Below are positions 15,529-17,337 of a stretch of 17,337 nt of DNA, in pieces. The notes beneath the pieces were generated by a model. That model was not told the origin of the DNA and did no database searches. It saw only the letters and a program-made list of their open reading frames with translations. Within the stretch, counting starts at the first letter, position 1; every line of letters begins with the position of its first letter. The stretch comes from Treponema sp. UBA4232 (GTDB lineage: Bacteria > Spirochaetota > Spirochaetia > Treponematales > Treponemataceae): positions 1-17,337 of the forward strand of contig DGXM01000197.1 of NCBI GenBank assembly GCA_002396325.1, in the 5' to 3' direction. A program made the position numbers and the translations under genes.

Positions 15529-15981
15529 ATGAAAAAAAGCAGTGCAGTTCTTATATTTTTTTCTCTTTTGTTGTTGGTGGGTGCATCGTTTTTGTCTGTG
15601 TTCTTTATGAAAAAGGGCAGGGATCGTGTGGTCATGTACTTCACGGCTTACGACAGTGACGATGTTTGTACGGAAGTCCGGTATCTGCCGAAAAATTCTG
15701 TCCAAGGCGATGTTGCCTTGTTGGTTGACGAGCTGCTTTTGGGACCAATGACCAATCGTTACAAGAGATTGTTCGCATCGGGCACGAGAGCAGAATTCTG
15801 CATGGTTCAGGATGATGTTCTGTACGTGGGATTGAGCAAAGACGCATTGAGTTATTCTGGTGACGCAGCGGATCTCAAAACAGGCATCGAATTATTAAAA
15901 GTGAATATTGTGAAGAAATTCACAAAAATAAAAACAGTTTTGGTGTACATTGACGGTAAAGCTGTCTATGAAGAAAACTGA
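15529..15981 (+). CDS. GerMN-domain membrane-anchored protein
   Basis: 150 residues from ATG 15529, one base after the amidase stop; an upstream TTG frame (15499) is open but lies within the amidase gene. An N-terminal hydrophobic segment (about 5-26, AVLIFFSLLLLVGASFLSVFF) is an uncleaved anchor or signal. The rest fits a GerMN domain: VVMYFTAYDSD, then LVDELLLGPM (the conserved L-x-GP motif), GLSKDAL and a C-terminal segment VKKFTKIKTVLVYIDGKAVY. GerMN domains occur in sporulation and germination proteins of Firmicutes and also in non-spore-formers, often next to amidases, and are thought to bind cell-wall material or partners outside the membrane. Inference: partner or regulator of the preceding amidase. 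Last gene of the six-gene run. Confidence 0.85.
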   Translation: MKKSSAVLIFFSLLLLVGASFLSVFFMKKGRDRVVMYFTAYDSDDVCTEVRYLPKNSVQGDVALLVDELLLGPMTNRYKRLFASGTRAEFCMVQDDVLYVGLSKDALSYSGDAADLKTGIELLKVNIVKKFTKIKTVLVYIDGKAVYEEN

Positions 15982-16020
15982 TTTTTCAACCTTGGGAAAC
16001 TGGAGTCTCCCTTAATTTAC

Positions 16021-16056
16021 GGGCATCTCTGAAGACTTAGGTTTTTAGAAATGCCC
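16021..16056 (+). terminator. Stem-loop at the end of the six-gene run
   Basis: GGGCATCTCT (16021-16030) pairs with AGAAATGCCC (16047-16056) at nine of ten positions, 39 nt after the last stop. Only CTTAT follows, so U-tract support is weak. A small GGGA/TCCC hairpin just upstream (15994-16011) is followed by TTAATTT and might contribute. Related to the stem-loop at 7244-7285. Confidence 0.5.
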
Positions 16057-16101
16057 TTATCAGACCAACAAAAAAAATTGCTGATTTGGTAAAAAAAGAC
16101 G

Positions 16102-16130
16102 TTGACAAAAAAGGATTCTTAATAGATACT
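16102..16130 (+). promoter_or_regulatory. flaA promoter
   Basis: A perfect -35 TTGACA (16102-16107), 17-nt spacer and GATACT (16125-16130, 4/6) give a strong sigma-70-type promoter about 46 nt before the flaA ATG. The predicted start is near 16137. An A-rich stretch (16091-16097) just upstream resembles an UP element. Confidence 0.75.
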
Positions 16131-16136
16131 ATTAAG
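16118..16136. promoter_or_regulatory. Perfect palindrome over the flaA -10 box
   Basis: CTTAATAG-ATA-CTATTAAG is an 8+3+8 inverted repeat covering the -10 hexamer and ending just before the predicted transcription start. The position is that expected of a repressor operator. No regulator is known to me for it. Confidence 0.4.
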
Positions 16137-16176
16137 TACAAGGCTACATCAAAAGTGTATTAAAAAGGAGCTTCGA

Positions 16177-17241
16177 ATGAAGAGGACTTTAGTTTTAACT
16201 GCCGCTGCAATGCTCTTGGCAGGAACTTTCGGATTTGCAAAGGAATCAACACTCATCGATTTCACATTGTTGGATGCTGATATCTTGGAAGAAGATGGTG
16301 TTCCTCAGGAGAACAGCAGAACTGTTATGGATTACTCTGTCGCTGCAGGTGCAACATTCACCGGCGAGCAGAAGTCACTTATGAAGACATCTTTGGCATT
16401 GCCCAACTGGGAAGTCGTGCTGAACTCATCTGCAAGAAACGTTCAGTCAGTGGCTCTTTCTCAGGTTGTTGCAGCACCTGTTAAAGAGAGCGCAGATGTT
16501 CCTTTCGCAGGTTCAAACGTGATGGGTGTACGCATCGTATTCCCGACATGGAACAACAATGCAAATGCAAAGATTGTACCTCCGTTCGAGATTCAGGCTT
16601 ATGAACCCTTGGCAGAAGCTGATGCTAACGGTGAGCGCCAGGAGCAGTCTGAGGATCAGCAGGGCAAGTACCTGTTTGAGGACGGCTACGGACTTATCCG
16701 CAACGTGGGAACAATCAAGTCTATCGCTTGTACAACAATGGGTATGAACTTCCCCCACCAGCTGTATGTTCTCTTGAAGGACAATGACAATGTTGAGCGC
16801 CGCTACCTGATGGGCAACCTCCTGTTCGACGGATGGAAGACTCTTCAGTGGAACAACCCCAACTACATCACTGAGGTTCGCACACGCGAAATCAGAGTGT
16901 ATCCGATTTATCCCCGCGGAATTCCGTTCGTGAAGTTCGCCGGATTCCAGATTACACGCGATGCATCTGACATTGGTGACAACTTCGTTGGTTACTTCAA
17001 GGATGTTAAGGTTATCTATGACCTCGCAGTTCTTACAGCTGACCGCGACATCGATGATGAAGACCTCTGGGGAATCATCACAAAGAAAGAGACCGAGCGC
17101 CAGGCTGCAGAGATGGACCGCTTTGGTATCAAGCAGGTTAACCGCTACATCGAGAAGCAGAAGATGGCAACAGAAGAGACATTCACATCATCTTTGAATG
17201 AGAATTCTGATTCTAACGCTGGTTCTTCAACTGGTTTCTAA
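16177..17241 (+). CDS. flaA: Flagellar filament outer layer (sheath) protein FlaA
   Basis: FlaA coats the FlaB core of the periplasmic flagella of spirochaetes and is exported by the Sec route. MKRTLVLTAAAMLLAGTFGFA is a signal peptide with cleavage likely before KESTL; there is no lipobox. The mature part (about 333 residues) matches Treponema FlaA as I recall it: STLIDF, SLALPNWEVVLNSSARN, RIVFPTWNNNANAKI, FEDGYGLIRNVGTIKS, LYVLLKDNDN, NNPNYITEVRTREIRVYP and DEDLWGI; the 354-residue length is typical. The C-terminal tail is Asn/Ser-rich. AAGGAG lies 6 nt before ATG. Codon use differs from the neighbours (CGC, AAC, ATC, GTT and CTT/CTC favoured), as expected for a very highly expressed gene. 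It has its own promoter and a strong terminator, so it is monocistronic. Confidence 0.97.
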   Translation: MKRTLVLTAAAMLLAGTFGFAKESTLIDFTLLDADILEEDGVPQENSRTVMDYSVAAGATFTGEQKSLMKTSLALPNWEVVLNSSARNVQSVALSQVVAAPVKESADVPFAGSNVMGVRIVFPTWNNNANAKIVPPFEIQAYEPLAEADANGERQEQSEDQQGKYLFEDGYGLIRNVGTIKSIACTTMGMNFPHQLYVLLKDNDNVERRYLMGNLLFDGWKTLQWNNPNYITEVRTREIRVYPIYPRGIPFVKFAGFQITRDASDIGDNFVGYFKDVKVIYDLAVLTADRDIDDEDLWGIITKKETERQAAEMDRFGIKQVNRYIEKQKMATEETFTSSLNENSDSNAGSSTGF

Positions 17242-17299
17242 TCTAGCAGAGAGCATTTGACTTAGGGGTCAGGTGCTTTCAGGATAGCCTTTTGGAAAA

Positions 17300-17326
17300 A
17301 GCCGCCCTTTAAGGACGGCTTTTTTT
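17300..17326 (+). terminator. flaA intrinsic terminator
   Basis: AGCCGCCC (17300-17307), loop TTTAA, GGACGGCT (17313-17320): an 8-bp stem with one C-A mismatch, running straight into seven T residues. It lies 58 nt after the flaA stop; the stretch between (17242-17299) shows nothing else. Confidence 0.92.
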
Positions 17327-17337
17327 ATTCGTGCGGA

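Noticed and set aside
10356..15981. Sporulation-related locus (SpsF-like and GerMN domains)
   Set aside because: The names come from Firmicutes; both domains occur widely in non-spore-formers, and the setting (flaA, lipoproteins) is spirochaetal.
17242..17299. Possible extra regulatory element or short gene between flaA stop and terminator
   Set aside because: No ribosome site, no stable hairpin and no open frame of note; treated as 3' untranslated sequence.

Overview
The window looks like a chromosomal segment of a treponeme (spirochaete). The strongest pointer is the last gene, a full-length periplasmic flagellar sheath protein FlaA that closely resembles Treponema FlaA as I remember it. 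It is preceded by an N-acetylmuramoyl-L-alanine amidase and a small GerMN-domain protein, an order I recall from Treponema pallidum. A spirochaete-type 'spiro-SPASM' protein and several lipoproteins with loose lipoboxes fit the same assignment. I cannot name a species from sequence alone.

Layout. (1) Positions 1-2264 (+): the 3' part of a large TPR-repeat protein whose start lies outside the window. (2) Positions 2339-5767 (-): a compact DNA-repair operon xseA-xseB-mutL (exonuclease VII large and small subunits, then MutL), converging on the TPR gene at a shared stem-loop. (3) Positions 5768-6115: a gene-free stretch filled with short tandem and hairpin repeats. (4) Positions 6116-7165 (-): two unrecognised lipoprotein genes in tandem. 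(5) Positions 7291-7575 (-): a small TRL-family lipoprotein whose probable promoter contains a run of eight G residues. (6) Positions 7770-15981 (+): a tightly packed six-gene run: spiro-SPASM protein, GT2-like glycosyltransferase, a three-domain fusion (SpsF-like cytidylyltransferase, PseG-like domain, zinc-ribbon methyltransferase), an ATP-grasp ligase, the periplasmic amidase and the GerMN protein. Junctions overlap by 26, 4 and 1 nt, then come gaps of 22 and 1 nt. (7) Positions 16177-17241 (+): flaA with its own strong promoter and intrinsic terminator.

How the genes may work together. Four genes of the long run (7770-14485) carry the parts expected for making, transferring and decorating an unusual activated sugar: nucleotidyltransferase-like folds, a PseG-like fold, a glycosyltransferase, a methyltransferase and an amide-forming ligase. 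They are arranged as one transcription unit with a wall amidase and sit next to flaA. Inference: this is a candidate pathway for a modified glycan of the flagellar filament or the cell envelope. Its first protein appears catalytically degenerate in both its nucleotidyltransferase-like and radical-SAM-like halves while keeping SPASM-type cysteines, which makes it the most puzzling piece. No tRNA, rRNA, CRISPR array, transposase or phage gene was seen.
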